Positions 1-7,469 of a stretch of DNA of 12,222 bases are shown here, in pieces. Positions within the stretch are counted from its first letter, which is position 1. Each line of letters starts with the position of its first letter. The notes below the pieces were generated by a model, which searched no databases, was not told where the DNA came from, and saw only the letters and a program-made list of their open reading frames with translations. The translations under genes were made by a program, and so were the position numbers. The DNA comes from Hyphomicrobiales bacterium (lineage in GTDB: Bacteria; Pseudomonadota; Alphaproteobacteria; Rhizobiales; Rhizobiaceae): positions 1 to 12,222 of the forward strand of contig JAATGD010000258.1 in NCBI GenBank assembly GCA_015654965.1, given 5' to 3'.

Positions 1-1204
1 GCAGATAGTCGAAACCGAATAATGTCGTATGGTGCAGGGCACCCGTATCGAACCGCGCCTCAAGCTGATTGTCGACGTTGAAATTCGTAATCTGGTCATC
101 GGAGCCTGCAGAAACGCGGTTCAGCGTGTGGCCATCTTTCTGGTAGATGAAGGCGGGGTTGGGGAGCACGAGGAACATATCCTGGCTCGAGCGCGAATAG
201 CGCAGGTTCTGGCGGACACTCCATGTTTCATTGAAGTCATGAGAAAACGCGTAGCCGAGAGCATAAAAATCCCGGTTGAATTCATTCGCGCCGGAATTGC
301 CGAAATTAATGTCCCGGGGAATTTGCCCATGAGGGTTGGTCAGCAATGTGCCGATGGCAGGGAAAAAGCGGGGGTTAAAGTTCTTGGGATCGTCTTTCTG
401 GTAATATCCGTAAAGTGTGAGCGATGTATCATTATCCGGCGACCATGTCAGGCTTGGGGCAATCATGATCTGCCTGTCGCGCTCGGAATCGACCTGCGTG
501 CCCATGTTGCGACCCTGTGCGATGAAGCGGTAGGACCATGCGCCGTCTTGCGTCAAAGGCCCGGTGGAATCGAAGGATGTCTGTATTCCGCCAAAAGCGG
601 ATGTGCCGATCTCGACTTCATTGTGCGGTGTCGTCTGAGGCCGTTTGCTGACATAGTTGACAAGACCGCCCGGTATGGTGCGGCCATAGAGTACGGATGC
701 AGGCCCCTTGAGAACCTCGATCCGTTCCAGCGCATAGGGATTGATGCTTGGCGTCGCATAGCTGCTGGCGTCTCCGGCAATGGCGAGCCCATCCATCCAG
801 ATTGTGCCATGGGTGTCGAAGCCGCGCACGAAGAGCCAGTCGTAACGAATGTCGAAACCGGAAGGTTCGGACATGGTGCCCGGTGTGTAACGCAGGGCCT
901 GTGCGATGGTATTGGCGCCTTGTGCTTCTATCTGCTGGCGCGTAACGACACTGACCGCCTGAGGTGTTTCCAGAAGCGGCGTATCGGTTTTGGCCGCTCC
1001 CCTGCTGCGCTTGGCAACGATGCTGTCATCGGGACCGGTCGGGCTTTCTTTTCCCCCATCGATGACGATCGGTGTGAGTATTGTCTCCGACTGGTTTTCC
1101 TGAGCCCGGATCGATGATACGGCAGACAGGCTGCACAGGATGGTTGTCGCGAATAATAACGCGGATCTGCTACGCCACCGGTCGGCAGTTGTGACGGGGT
1201 TCAT
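1..1204 (-). CDS. TonB-dependent siderophore receptor, N-terminal 401 residues (cut by window edge)
   Basis: Outer-membrane receptor that takes up a ferric siderophore using TonB energy. I translated the minus strand from the ATG at 1204-1202; it stays open for 401 codons to the window edge, about the first half of a typical receptor of 700-750 residues. Residues 1-34 form a signal peptide (basic start, hydrophobic LLFATTILCSLSAVS, cleavage near RAQ-ENQ). ILTPIVIDG near residue 42 is a candidate TonB box. The plug domain follows, with TPQAVSVVTRQQIEAQGA, LRYTPGT, VRGFD, ERIEVLKGPASVLYGR and PGGLVNYVSKRP, all classic for the siderophore-receptor subfamily. Beta-barrel strands start after about residue 200. 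AGGA lies only 2 nt before the ATG, but no better start fits the signal peptide. It is divergent from an AraC regulator, which suggests ligand-responsive control. Ferrichrome- or hydroxamate-type ligands are possible, but the substrate cannot be read from this part. Confidence 0.93.
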   Translation of the reverse strand, partial: MNPVTTADRWRSRSALLFATTILCSLSAVSSIRAQENQSETILTPIVIDGGKESPTGPDDSIVAKRSRGAAKTDTPLLETPQAVSVVTRQQIEAQGANTIAQALRYTPGTMSEPSGFDIRYDWLFVRGFDTHGTIWMDGLAIAGDASSYATPSINPYALERIEVLKGPASVLYGRTIPGGLVNYVSKRPQTTPHNEVEIGTSAFGGIQTSFDSTGPLTQDGAWSYRFIAQGRNMGTQVDSERDRQIMIAPSLTWSPDNDTSLTLYGYYQKDDPKNFNPRFFPAIGTLLTNPHGQIPRDINFGNSGANEFNRDFYALGYAFSHDFNETWSVRQNLRYSRSSQDMFLVLPNPAFIYQKDGHTLNRVSAGSDDQITNFNVDNQLEARFDTGALHHTTLFGFDYL

Positions 1205-1292
1205 ATTCCTGTTGGCGTATTTTAAGTGATCGGGCGCATGCAGCCCCGTCCGCGCTCTGTTCATATTTACGGCCTCGACCTGAAAACATTCA

Positions 1293-1315
1293 AACTTGAT
1301 CAAGATAATCAAGTT
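1293..1315. promoter_or_regulatory. Candidate operator between receptor and AraC regulator
   Basis: AACTTGAT (1293-1300) and its exact reverse complement ATCAAGTT (1308-1315) are separated by 7 bp. The left arm also overlaps the perfect 10-bp palindrome CTTGATCAAG (1295-1304). The site lies about 90 bp upstream of the receptor start and about 190 bp upstream of the regulator start. It could bind the AraC protein or an iron regulator such as RirA or Irr; the sequence alone does not decide which. Confidence 0.45.
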
Positions 1316-1504
1316 AAGGTAGAGATAGGCCGAGCGTATATTAAGGTGCAATAAGCGCACTTATGCGCAACGAGGATAGAGCTTTGCGAAACGAAGAAAA
1401 CCATCCTGCTTCCCGAAAATCGCCCCATTTTACGCGTGCAGGCGGCCATTTGGCCATGGGACTGCTCGCAAGTGGGGCGGGGTTGTGCGAGAGGGAGGGG
1501 CGCA

Positions 1505-2524
1505 ATGGCATTGTCTGAGGCAGTCGGTATCGACCCGGATTCCTATACGCGCTTGAAGGTTTGTGACTTTATAAACCGGGATAATACGGTCATCGACAGC
1601 CCGGAAGACGGGCTTTCGGAGAATGATACGCTGATCGAAGGTGAATTCCTGCATCGCGAGTTGAGGAACGGACTTTTCCTGCATGTCAGTGATGTCCGTG
1701 AAAAACATGCGTTTACAGTCACGTCCCAGATTAACGAGGGCCTGTCATGTGTCTTCTTTTTGGAAGGTGAGGTCGATCTTCAGCTTGGAGAGCGCCGTTT
1801 CAGCTTCAGCGGTGGTAAAGGCCGAAGAATGCAAGGCACGACAATCGTTAATGCGCGCACCGATAGTTTCCAGCGTCGATCCAGCACGCCGCAGGCGCTT
1901 CGGCATATGGTCATATCGGCATCGCCCGAGTGGCTGGGTCTGGACGGGTTGCGCGAAGTAAAGGAGAGCCAGCGCCTGAGTTCTCTGCTCAGAGGCCACC
2001 TCAATACGCATCGTTGGGCGATCACGCCGCGCATGATCGAGCTGGTGCGGCAGGTCGCCTCTCCATCCAGTTTCGTTCCGGAATTGCGGGATCTCTTTCT
2101 GGAAGGGCGAGCTGTCGAGATTATTGGCGAATCGCTTGCCGCCCTCATTCAAGGTGAGCGTGTGGCAAACGGGCATGATCCGCTGGCAAAGAAGAATGTC
2201 ATTCGCCTCAATCGCGCCAGGGAGTTCATTACCGCCAATCTGACGTCTTCCCTGACCGTAGAGATGATCGCGCGCGAGGCAGGTCTCAATCCCAGCGGCC
2301 TGCAGCAGATTTTTCATGCTATTGAAGGAATGAGCATCTTCGGCTATGTGCGCAAGAAGCGCCTTGAGCGGGCCTGGACCATGTTGCGTGACGATGAATG
2401 CACAGTCAGTGAGGCGAGCCTCATTGCTGGCTATTCAAGTCCGGCAAATTTTACGACGGCTTTCAAGCGTGCGTTTGGATGCTCACCCAGCGAGGTTCTG
2501 CCGACACGATATGGCGCCCGGTGA
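1505..2524 (+). CDS. AraC-family transcriptional regulator (PchR-like), divergent from siderophore receptor
   Basis: Predicted cytoplasmic DNA-binding activator of 339 residues. The C-terminal AraC/XylS domain spans about residues 235-335. The first helix-turn-helix is in LTVEMIAREAGLNPSGLQQIF (about 250-270). The second, about 300-335, contains SEASLIAGYSSPANFTTAFKRAFGCSPSE, with the typical AGY...F..AFKR.FG..P pattern. Residues 1-220 form a sensor domain with a cupin-like stretch around FFLEGEVDLQLGERRF, resembling PchR-type siderophore regulators. I chose ATG 1505 because GGGAGGGG at 1493-1500 sits 4 nt upstream. An in-frame ATG at 1436 would add 23 residues but has no good ribosome site. 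The divergent receptor is its probable target. The effector is unknown; a ferri-siderophore is inferred from PchR-type relatives. Confidence 0.9.
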   Translation: MALSEAVGIDPDSYTRLKVCDFINRDNTVIDSPEDGLSENDTLIEGEFLHRELRNGLFLHVSDVREKHAFTVTSQINEGLSCVFFLEGEVDLQLGERRFSFSGGKGRRMQGTTIVNARTDSFQRRSSTPQALRHMVISASPEWLGLDGLREVKESQRLSSLLRGHLNTHRWAITPRMIELVRQVASPSSFVPELRDLFLEGRAVEIIGESLAALIQGERVANGHDPLAKKNVIRLNRAREFITANLTSSLTVEMIAREAGLNPSGLQQIFHAIEGMSIFGYVRKKRLERAWTMLRDDECTVSEASLIAGYSSPANFTTAFKRAFGCSPSEVLPTRYGAR

Positions 2525-2748
2525 AAGGCTGCGATACAAGAAGGAAATGCGTGGCTCTATTTATTGTGCCGTTCAATGAATCGCGGATGCATGGCAAACA
2601 AGGCCTTCACTGTTTCGTAGCTGGTCCATGTGCCTTCCGCTATGAAGCGAAGAGTATTAAACCATCACAATCCGGGTCTAAACAGCCAGCAGACGAGGCA
2701 CTTCATTCCTCGGCTCACAAGCGTATTGGCTGCAACTATTCTTCTGTT

Positions 2749-3528
2749 TTAATGAGCAGTGAGAGGCGGTGGTTGCATCGCTCCTGTCATCAGCGCCACG
2801 GCGTCGGACATCCCACAATCTGATGGCTTGATCACAGCAATGCGTTTTCCCAGTCGATGAATGTGGATGCGATCCGCCAGTTCAAACACGTGCGGCATGT
2901 TGTGACTGATCAGCACGATTGGCACACCACGTGACCTCACTGTTTTGATAAGATCAAGAACCTTGCGTGACTCTTTGACACCAAGCGCCGCAGTCGGCTC
3001 ATCCATGATGATGACCTTTGATCCGAAAGCCGCAGCGCGTGCGACGGCAACGCCCTGTCGTTGTCCGCCAGAGAGAGTTTCTACGGATTGTTCGATGTTC
3101 TGAATCGTCAGCAAGCCGAGTTCGTTGAGTTTTTCCCTGGCAATATCGTCCATGGCTCGACGATCCAGTTGGCGGAAGAGGCGGCCCATCAATCCCTTGC
3201 TATGAATCTCGCGTCCCAGAAACATGTTGTCGCTGATCGACAGTGCGGGGGAGAGGGCAAGGGTCTGGTAGACCGTTTCGATACCGGCGTGCCGTGCTTC
3301 GATGGGCGAGGAAAAAGAAATCGGTTTTCCATCGAGCAGAATTTCACCGCTGTCTGGTTTCATCGCACCGGAAAGTGCGCGAATGAGGCTGGATTTTCCA
3401 GCGCCATTGTCTCCTATGACGGCCAGAATCTCACCGGGCATGAGATCGAAATCCGCACCATCGATGGCAACGACGCGACCATATTTCTTGGTGAGGCCCT
3501 TTGCCTGCAAGACGGGGGTAATGGTCAT
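2749..3528 (-). CDS. frcA: Sugar ABC transporter ATP-binding protein, FrcA-like
   Basis: ATPase subunit (259 residues) that powers sugar import at the inner membrane. All nucleotide-binding motifs are visible: Walker A GDNGAGKSS (39-47), Q-loop YQTLAL (Q88), signature LSGGQRQ (152-158), Walker B VIIMDEP (172-178) and the switch histidine in LISHNM (H209). It is a single-cassette protein of about 260 residues, like rhizobial FrcA, not the double-cassette 500-residue RbsA type. The start at 3528 is chosen because it overlaps the permease stop by 4 nt (ATGA), the normal sign of translational coupling. The reading frame stays open upstream to 3798, but that stretch only shadows the permease. It is last of the three minus-strand transport genes. 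The gene symbol rests on similarity to the Sinorhizobium fructose system; ribose, xylose or another sugar remains possible. Confidence 0.9.
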   Translation of the reverse strand: MTITPVLQAKGLTKKYGRVVAIDGADFDLMPGEILAVIGDNGAGKSSLIRALSGAMKPDSGEILLDGKPISFSSPIEARHAGIETVYQTLALSPALSISDNMFLGREIHSKGLMGRLFRQLDRRAMDDIAREKLNELGLLTIQNIEQSVETLSGGQRQGVAVARAAAFGSKVIIMDEPTAALGVKESRKVLDLIKTVRSRGVPIVLISHNMPHVFELADRIHIHRLGKRIAVIKPSDCGMSDAVALMTGAMQPPPLTAH

Positions 3529-4595
3529 GCCGATACCTTTCTTATCCACTGGTCGATTGCCACGGCAAGCAGGATCAGCCAGCCGATCGCAAAAAGCTGC
3601 CAAAGCACGTCTACGCCTGCGATGCGCAAGCCCGACTGGAAAACGCCAACGATAAGTGCACCGATCAATGGTCCGAGGATGGAGCCGCGTCCTCCGAACA
3701 GCGAAATGCCGCCGATCACCACTGCGGTTATCGATTGCAGATTGCCCTCGAAGAAGCTTGTCGGAGATACAGATCCCACGCGTCCTATCGCCGACCAACC
3801 GGCCAGCGCGCAGATGAAACCGGCTACAGCATAAACGGAGATCAGGACGCGATCAGTGCGAATGCCGGCCAGTTTCGCGGCTTCCGGGTCGTCGCCTACG
3901 GCATAGACGTGACGTCCCCACGATGTTCGTGACAAAGCGTACCAAAGGATGCCGAACAGCAGGATCAGGAGCAAGGATCCATAACTGATCTGTGCGCCGA
4001 GAAAGGAGACGGTATTGCCGAAGAATTTGAGTGCCGGGGCGGAAGCATCGATTTCCGCTCCGCGAATGGATTGCGCACCGGAAAGATAGAGGTTGAGCGC
4101 GTAGAAAATATTCCAGGTGCCCAGGGTTGCGATAAATGGTGGCAGTTTTACCCTGGTGATCAGAAAACCGTTGAACAGGCCGATAGCTATGCCGCACAGA
4201 AAGGCTGCCAGCAAAGCCAGACTGACCGGCATGCCGGACTTCACAGCCAGATTCCCGGCGATCACGGAACTTAGCACCATGATTGCCGCGACTGAAAGAT
4301 CAATGCCCGCTGTCAAAATGACAAGGCTTTGCGCTGCGGCGAGGATTCCGATGATCGATACCTGCTGGACGATCAGCGACATGTTATAGGCCGAAAAGAA
4401 GCGGTCACCCGCGACCATGCCGAAACCAATCAGGGACAGGATCAGGACAACGAGCGGAACCGCTGTCGGATGACTGTGGAAGAACCGCTGGATGCGGCTG
4501 ATTGCGCCTGTTTCAGACGGTTCAAACCGGGCATGATCGAGTTGGTTGTCGTGAGCTTTGTGCAGTATGTCCTGCGACCCTTGGGCGTTTGTCAT
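3525..4595 (-). CDS. frcC: Sugar ABC transporter permease, FrcC-like
   Basis: Inner-membrane permease of 356 residues in the BPD_transp_2 family (RbsC/XylH/FrcC type). A soluble N-terminus of about 45 residues is followed by roughly eight to ten hydrophobic segments, for example at 45-62, 75-96, 101-117, 124-146, 205-221, 250-271, 285-300 and 306-345. Family signatures are LTAGIDLSV (94-102), the cytoplasmic coupling loop GDDPEAAKLAGIRTDRV (234-250) and AVVIGGISLFGGRGS (291-305). The ribosome site AGAGGG (4606-4601) lies 5 nt before the ATG. The gene overlaps the ATPase gene by 4 nt and is separated from the binding-protein gene by 121 bp that contain a stem-loop. Context and overall likeness point to fructose or a related monosaccharide. 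Confidence 0.92.
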   Translation of the reverse strand: MTNAQGSQDILHKAHDNQLDHARFEPSETGAISRIQRFFHSHPTAVPLVVLILSLIGFGMVAGDRFFSAYNMSLIVQQVSIIGILAAAQSLVILTAGIDLSVAAIMVLSSVIAGNLAVKSGMPVSLALLAAFLCGIAIGLFNGFLITRVKLPPFIATLGTWNIFYALNLYLSGAQSIRGAEIDASAPALKFFGNTVSFLGAQISYGSLLLILLFGILWYALSRTSWGRHVYAVGDDPEAAKLAGIRTDRVLISVYAVAGFICALAGWSAIGRVGSVSPTSFFEGNLQSITAVVIGGISLFGGRGSILGPLIGALIVGVFQSGLRIAGVDVLWQLFAIGWLILLAVAIDQWIRKVSA

Positions 4596-4637
4596 GGCGA
4601 CCCTCTGGTTGTTTCGGCTTGGTGGCGATAGTGCGTT

Positions 4638-4706
4638 CTGACGCGCTCGTTAACTGTGTCGGGCAGGGCGCCGCAATCTGTGTCAGAAGCAGCAAGCGCG
4701 CGTCAG
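4638..4706 (-). promoter_or_regulatory. Intercistronic stem-loop between binding protein and permease genes
   Basis: CTGACGCGC (4638-4646) and GCGCGTCAG (4698-4706) are perfect 9-bp complementary arms around a 51-nt loop. The loop and right arm contain two copies of CTGTGTC. There is no U-run after the stem on the transcribed strand, so it is not a classic terminator. A structure at this place could protect the upstream frcB message or reduce read-through into frcC, because ABC operons need more binding protein than permease. That role is inferred. Confidence 0.5.
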
Positions 4707-4716
4707 GCAGGAGACT

Positions 4717-5739
4717 TCATCCCCAGCACTTTTTGAGCGCTTCATCCGAAGATATGGACTTTACCCCATCCACCGGATGATCGGTAACAAGCTCTGTGCC
4801 AGTGTCGACAAATCCCAGATCGGATGATGCCTGCGGCTTGCTTCCGGTATCGATGAATTTTTTGATGGCTTCGACGCCCATCGAAGCCATTTGCAGCGGA
4901 AACTGCATTGACGTTGCGCCGATGATCCCCTGCTTGACATTGTTGACACCCGGACAGCCGCCATCAATGGAGACAATCGTTATCTTGTCCTGAAGGCTTG
5001 CCGCCTTGATGGCTTCATATGCTCCGGCGGCGGCAGGCTCATTGATGGTATAAACCAGATTGATGCCGGGGTTTACCTGAAGCAGGCTTTCCATCGCGGT
5101 GCGGCCGCCTTCTTCATTGGAGTTGCTGGCTTCGTTTCCGACGATCCGGATATCGTCTTCATCGCCGATGCGTGTCTTGTCCTTGATGTCGATGCCAAAC
5201 CCGGACATGAAACCCTGATTACGCATATAATCGACGGTGATTTGCTGTGCGTTGAGATTGAGCAGGGCAATCTGCGCGTCTTTCGCCGCATCGCCCAGGC
5301 GCGCTTTTGCCCATTGGCCGATCAATACGCCTGCCTTGAAATTATCGGTGGCGAAGGTCGCATCGGCTGCATCTGCAGGTGCAAGCGGCGTATCGAGCGC
5401 GATCACCATCACACCCTGATCGCGTGCCTGTTTCACGACCGGAACGAGCGCACTTGAATCGTTTGGTACAAGAAGGATGCCTTTTGCACCCGCCGCCACA
5501 CAGGATTCAATTGCCGATATCTGCGTATCGACATCGCCTTCCGCCTTGCCGGCATAGCTCAGCAGCTTCATGCCAAGTTCAGCTGCCTTGGCGGATGCGC
5601 CTTCCTTCATTTTGACAAAAAACGGATTGTTTTCCGTCTTGGTTACGAGGCACACATTGGTTTCGGCGGCATGCGCACTGCCGCATGCAAGTGCTGCGAG
5701 AGCTGTCGCCGATATCATAGCTGACTTGAAATTCCGCAT
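4717..5739 (-). CDS. frcB: Periplasmic sugar-binding protein, FrcB-like
   Basis: Secreted solute-binding protein (340 residues) that captures a sugar in the periplasm and delivers it to the FrcC/FrcA transporter. A signal peptide (MRNFKSAMISATALAALACG, with SAHA near 21-24) ends at about residue 24. The mature part is a type-1 periplasmic-binding fold: CLVTKTENNPFFVKMKEGA, YAGKAEGDVDTQISAIESC, GAKGILLVPNDSSALVPVV, VMVIALDTPL, ATDNFKAGVLIGQWA, IVGNEASNSNEEGGRTAME, TINEPAAAGAYEAIKAA and VSIDGGCPGV. This pattern closely follows rhizobial FrcB as I know it. The start at 5739 is chosen because GGGAGGAA lies just upstream and the signal peptide begins there; a longer frame to 5829 lacks support. 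First gene of the transport operon. Fructose is the best guess, not proven by sequence. Confidence 0.93.
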   Translation of the reverse strand: MRNFKSAMISATALAALACGSAHAAETNVCLVTKTENNPFFVKMKEGASAKAAELGMKLLSYAGKAEGDVDTQISAIESCVAAGAKGILLVPNDSSALVPVVKQARDQGVMVIALDTPLAPADAADATFATDNFKAGVLIGQWAKARLGDAAKDAQIALLNLNAQQITVDYMRNQGFMSGFGIDIKDKTRIGDEDDIRIVGNEASNSNEEGGRTAMESLLQVNPGINLVYTINEPAAAGAYEAIKAASLQDKITIVSIDGGCPGVNNVKQGIIGATSMQFPLQMASMGVEAIKKFIDTGSKPQASSDLGFVDTGTELVTDHPVDGVKSISSDEALKKCWG

Positions 5740-5823
5740 GTTTTCCTCCCTGCATCGGTTGCGACGGCAACCGATTTCATATCCCTCAGGACACCGGTTC
5801 CTCCTCCGTAGTCCTGCGGGCAA

Positions 5824-5852
5824 ATGCAATCAGCTATTTGATAGCCTGTCAA
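5824..5852 (-). promoter_or_regulatory. Candidate frcB promoter with palindrome in spacer
   Basis: On the minus strand, a perfect -35 TTGACA (5852-5847) is followed after 17 nt by a weak -10 TTGCAT (5829-5824). The predicted transcript start is near 5817, giving a leader of about 78 nt. The spacer carries the inverted repeat GCTAT-N3-ATAGC (5833-5845), a possible repressor site that would block polymerase. Confidence 0.45.
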
Positions 5853-5866
5853 TATATAATACCGGA

Positions 5867-5949
5867 TGATTTAATAAAAATCCAAATTTACCGGAAAATA
5901 GGCGATATTCCGTATAATACCAATATTAAATCATATGTTGTGATTTAAT
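5867..5949. promoter_or_regulatory. Three TGATTTAAT sites, probable operator set of the sugar locus
   Basis: The 9-mer TGATTTAAT occurs at 5867-5875, and again at 5941-5949 facing its exact reverse complement ATTAAATCA at 5925-5933 across a 7-bp spacer. A further imperfect inverted repeat, GGAAAAT...ATATTCC, lies between them (about 5893-5911). The palindromic pair ends 2 bp before the predicted -35 box of the repressor gene, and the single copy lies 14 bp upstream of the frcB -35 box. AT-rich palindromes are typical targets of ROK repressors (NagC/Mlc/XylR), so the adjacent ROK regulator is the natural candidate ligand. Confidence 0.55.
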
Positions 5950-5951
5950 TA

Positions 5952-5980
5952 TTGACCGTAACCCGAAAATTTTCGATGAT
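5952..5980 (+). promoter_or_regulatory. Candidate frcR promoter with 12-bp palindrome in spacer
   Basis: -35 TTGACC (5952-5957), 17-nt spacer, -10 GATGAT (5975-5980). The spacer, with the first base of the -10, contains the perfect palindrome CGAAAATTTTCG (5964-5975). The predicted start near 5987 gives a leader of about 90 nt. The architecture mirrors the frcB promoter on the other strand. Confidence 0.4.
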
Positions 5981-6002
5981 GCACCATGGTTGGTTTCACG
6001 GG

Positions 6003-6020
6003 CTATGCATTTTCGCATAG
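6003..6020 (+). promoter_or_regulatory. Small hairpin in the frcR leader
   Basis: CTATGC (6003-6008) pairs perfectly with GCATAG (6015-6020) around a 6-nt loop. It lies in the predicted untranslated leader about 60 nt before the chosen start of the repressor gene. It has no U-tract, so it is not a terminator; a modest effect on translation or RNA stability is possible. Confidence 0.3.
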
Positions 6021-6078
6021 TGGCTTCGTGCTGTAGGTCAACGATGGTGTTTTGCCGTTCGAGACGGGGAAGGTTTGC

Positions 6079-7302
6079 TTGTTCAAGACAGATAGGCTTG
6101 AGGATTTTCAATCCGGTTTGAGCGATCCCAGTCGCGGGACGAACCAGACAGGAATGAAGCTCTATAATGAACGTCTGGTTCTTTCTCTCATCCGTTCGCA
6201 TGGTCCGTTGTCGAAGGGGGAAGTCTCCCGCATGACGGGCCTGTCGGCGCAGGCAAGTTCTGTCATCATGAAGCAACTGGAAAGCGACGGTCTGCTTGTT
6301 CGGGGGGAGCCGCAGCGTGGAAAGGTGGGGCAGCCCTCGATACCGATGTCGCTCAATCCGGAAGGTGCTTTTTCGATTGGCCTGAAAGTGGGGCGCCGCA
6401 CGGCCGAGTTGGTGCTGATGGATATGTCGGGCCAGATACGCCGCTTTATCGACACGACCTATGCCTATCCGACGCCTGCCTTGCTGATGGAGTTCGTCGA
6501 TCGTTCCGTGAACGAAATCATCGACAATCTGACACGCATTCAACTTGGACGGGTACGCGGGATCGGCATCGCCATGCCCTCGGAAATGTGGAGCTGGGAG
6601 GAGGAGGTGGGCGCTCCTCACTCGATGGTGGAAGCCTGGAAGGCTTTCGATCTGAAAGCCCAGACCGAGCAGATGTTCTCTTTGCCGGTGCATGCCTATA
6701 ACGACGCAACCGCTGCCTGCGCTGCGGAAATGGCGTTTGGCGTGGGTCGTAAGTATCAGGATTTTCTCTATGTCTTTTTCGCCACCCTTGTCGGAGGTGG
6801 TGTCGTTCTGGATGGCGCGCTTTATCCCGGAAGACGAGGCTATGCCGGCTCTATCGGGTCCGCGCCTGTGCCTGCACCTGAAAAGGGGCAGCCACCGAAG
6901 AGGCTCATACAATGTGCTTCGATCTATCTGCTTGAACGGATGATCGTCGAATCCGGTGGTGATCCGAGCCTTATCTGGCACAAATCCGAGGATTGGAGCC
7001 ATTTGGGAGACGTGCTGGACCGATGGGTTCAGCAGGCGGCGGACAGCCTGGCTTTTGTAATTGCGTCGGCCATTTCGGTCATAGATTTCCATAATGTGGT
7101 GATCGACGGCGGTTTTCCCGCTCATGTTCGCGAAGATCTGGTGAACCGAACCCGCTTTAAAGTCGCTGACATGGCAGTTCAAGGCGTTGCGCCGGTGGAG
7201 ATCGTGGAAGGCCATATTGGCAGCGATGCGCGCGTGCTTGGAGCAGCCAGCCTGCCGCTGTTGGCCGAATATGCGCGCGATAGGGATATTCTTTTTAGCT
7301 AG
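6079..7302 (+). CDS. frcR: ROK-family transcriptional repressor, FrcR-like
   Basis: Sugar-responsive DNA-binding regulator of 407 residues, NagC/XylR type. The N-terminal helix-turn-helix is in KLYNERLVLSLIRSHGPLSK plus MTGLSAQASSVIMKQLESDG (about residues 27-72), followed by the wing GEPQRGKVGQPS. The C-terminal ROK domain keeps IGLKVGRRTAELVLMD, IGIAMPSEMW, YNDATAACAAE and VVIDGGFP, but the kinase zinc motif is absent: AGSIGSAPVP replaces the GxxGH region and no CxCGxxGC is present, so it should be non-catalytic. I chose TTG 6079 because GGGGAAGG (6066-6073) lies 5 nt upstream and because RGTNQTG, conserved before the helix-turn-helix in relatives, must be included. TTG 6052 or ATG 6154 are alternatives. 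Divergent from frcB, with palindromes between, so it probably represses the transport genes and itself. Confidence 0.88.
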   Translation: MFKTDRLEDFQSGLSDPSRGTNQTGMKLYNERLVLSLIRSHGPLSKGEVSRMTGLSAQASSVIMKQLESDGLLVRGEPQRGKVGQPSIPMSLNPEGAFSIGLKVGRRTAELVLMDMSGQIRRFIDTTYAYPTPALLMEFVDRSVNEIIDNLTRIQLGRVRGIGIAMPSEMWSWEEEVGAPHSMVEAWKAFDLKAQTEQMFSLPVHAYNDATAACAAEMAFGVGRKYQDFLYVFFATLVGGGVVLDGALYPGRRGYAGSIGSAPVPAPEKGQPPKRLIQCASIYLLERMIVESGGDPSLIWHKSEDWSHLGDVLDRWVQQAADSLAFVIASAISVIDFHNVVIDGGFPAHVREDLVNRTRFKVADMAVQGVAPVEIVEGHIGSDARVLGAASLPLLAEYARDRDILFS

Positions 7303-7403
7303 AGCGGTTCCTGTTTTCACGGAATCGTAGAACCGCTCTAAATCTTTGTTTTTACGCATTATCCTACGCAAAACCGCTTCGCACTTTTGCTGGAAATGCT
7401 CTA
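7300..7403 (+). repeat. Rhizobiales-type intergenic palindromic repeat, full copy, may terminate frcR
   Basis: The element begins at the frcR stop codon with TAGAGCGGTTC (7300-7310), exactly complementary to GAACCGCTCTA (7330-7340), forming an 11-bp stem. An A/T-rich part with TTTGTTTTTACGCATTATC (7345-7363) follows, and it closes with GCTCTA (7398-7403), complementary to the first six bases. I recognise this as a short intergenic repeat family common in Rhizobiales (RIME-like). The strong stem followed by TTTGTTTTT could act as a transcription terminator or attenuator between the repressor and the kinase gene. A degenerate copy lies at 10781-10845. Confidence 0.75.
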
Positions 7404-7469
7404 AGTTGCAGCCGTGCTGCGAAGAGGAGTGACGGCGGCTATGAGGATGGCTGTCGGAAATGGAGGAAC

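Noticed and set aside
29..1117. Long plus-strand open frame (362 codons)
   Set aside because: It is the antisense shadow of the TonB-dependent receptor, whose minus-strand frame shows a signal peptide and plug motifs; the plus-strand product has no recognisable domain.
1363..1521. Short 52-codon frame (ATG at 1363) overlapping the AraC gene start
   Set aside because: No good ribosome site and no recognisable protein; it overlaps the regulator's ribosome site. A leader role cannot be excluded but is not supported.
2525..2748. Gap between the AraC gene and the ATPase gene
   Set aside because: Both neighbours end here (convergent). I found only a weak bulged hairpin near 2634-2652 and no T-run, so no terminator or RNA gene is claimed.
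3529..3798. Upstream extension of the ATPase frame to 3798
   Set aside because: This stretch lies antiphase over the permease C-terminus; the ATGA overlap at 3525-3528 and the start of the ABC domain place the real start at 3528.
5740..5829. 30-codon extension of the FrcB-like protein
   Set aside because: It would put a charged, Arg-rich stretch before the signal peptide, and a clear GGGAGGAA lies before the internal ATG at 5739.
5996..6046. 16-codon leader ORF (ATG 5996) in the frcR leader
   Set aside because: No ribosome site and no amino acid bias that would suggest attenuation; the hairpin in it is reported separately.
5926..7371. Minus-strand open frame of 481 codons over the repressor gene
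   Set aside because: Antisense shadow of the ROK repressor, whose helix-turn-helix and ROK motifs are clear on the plus strand; His/Arg-rich product without domains.
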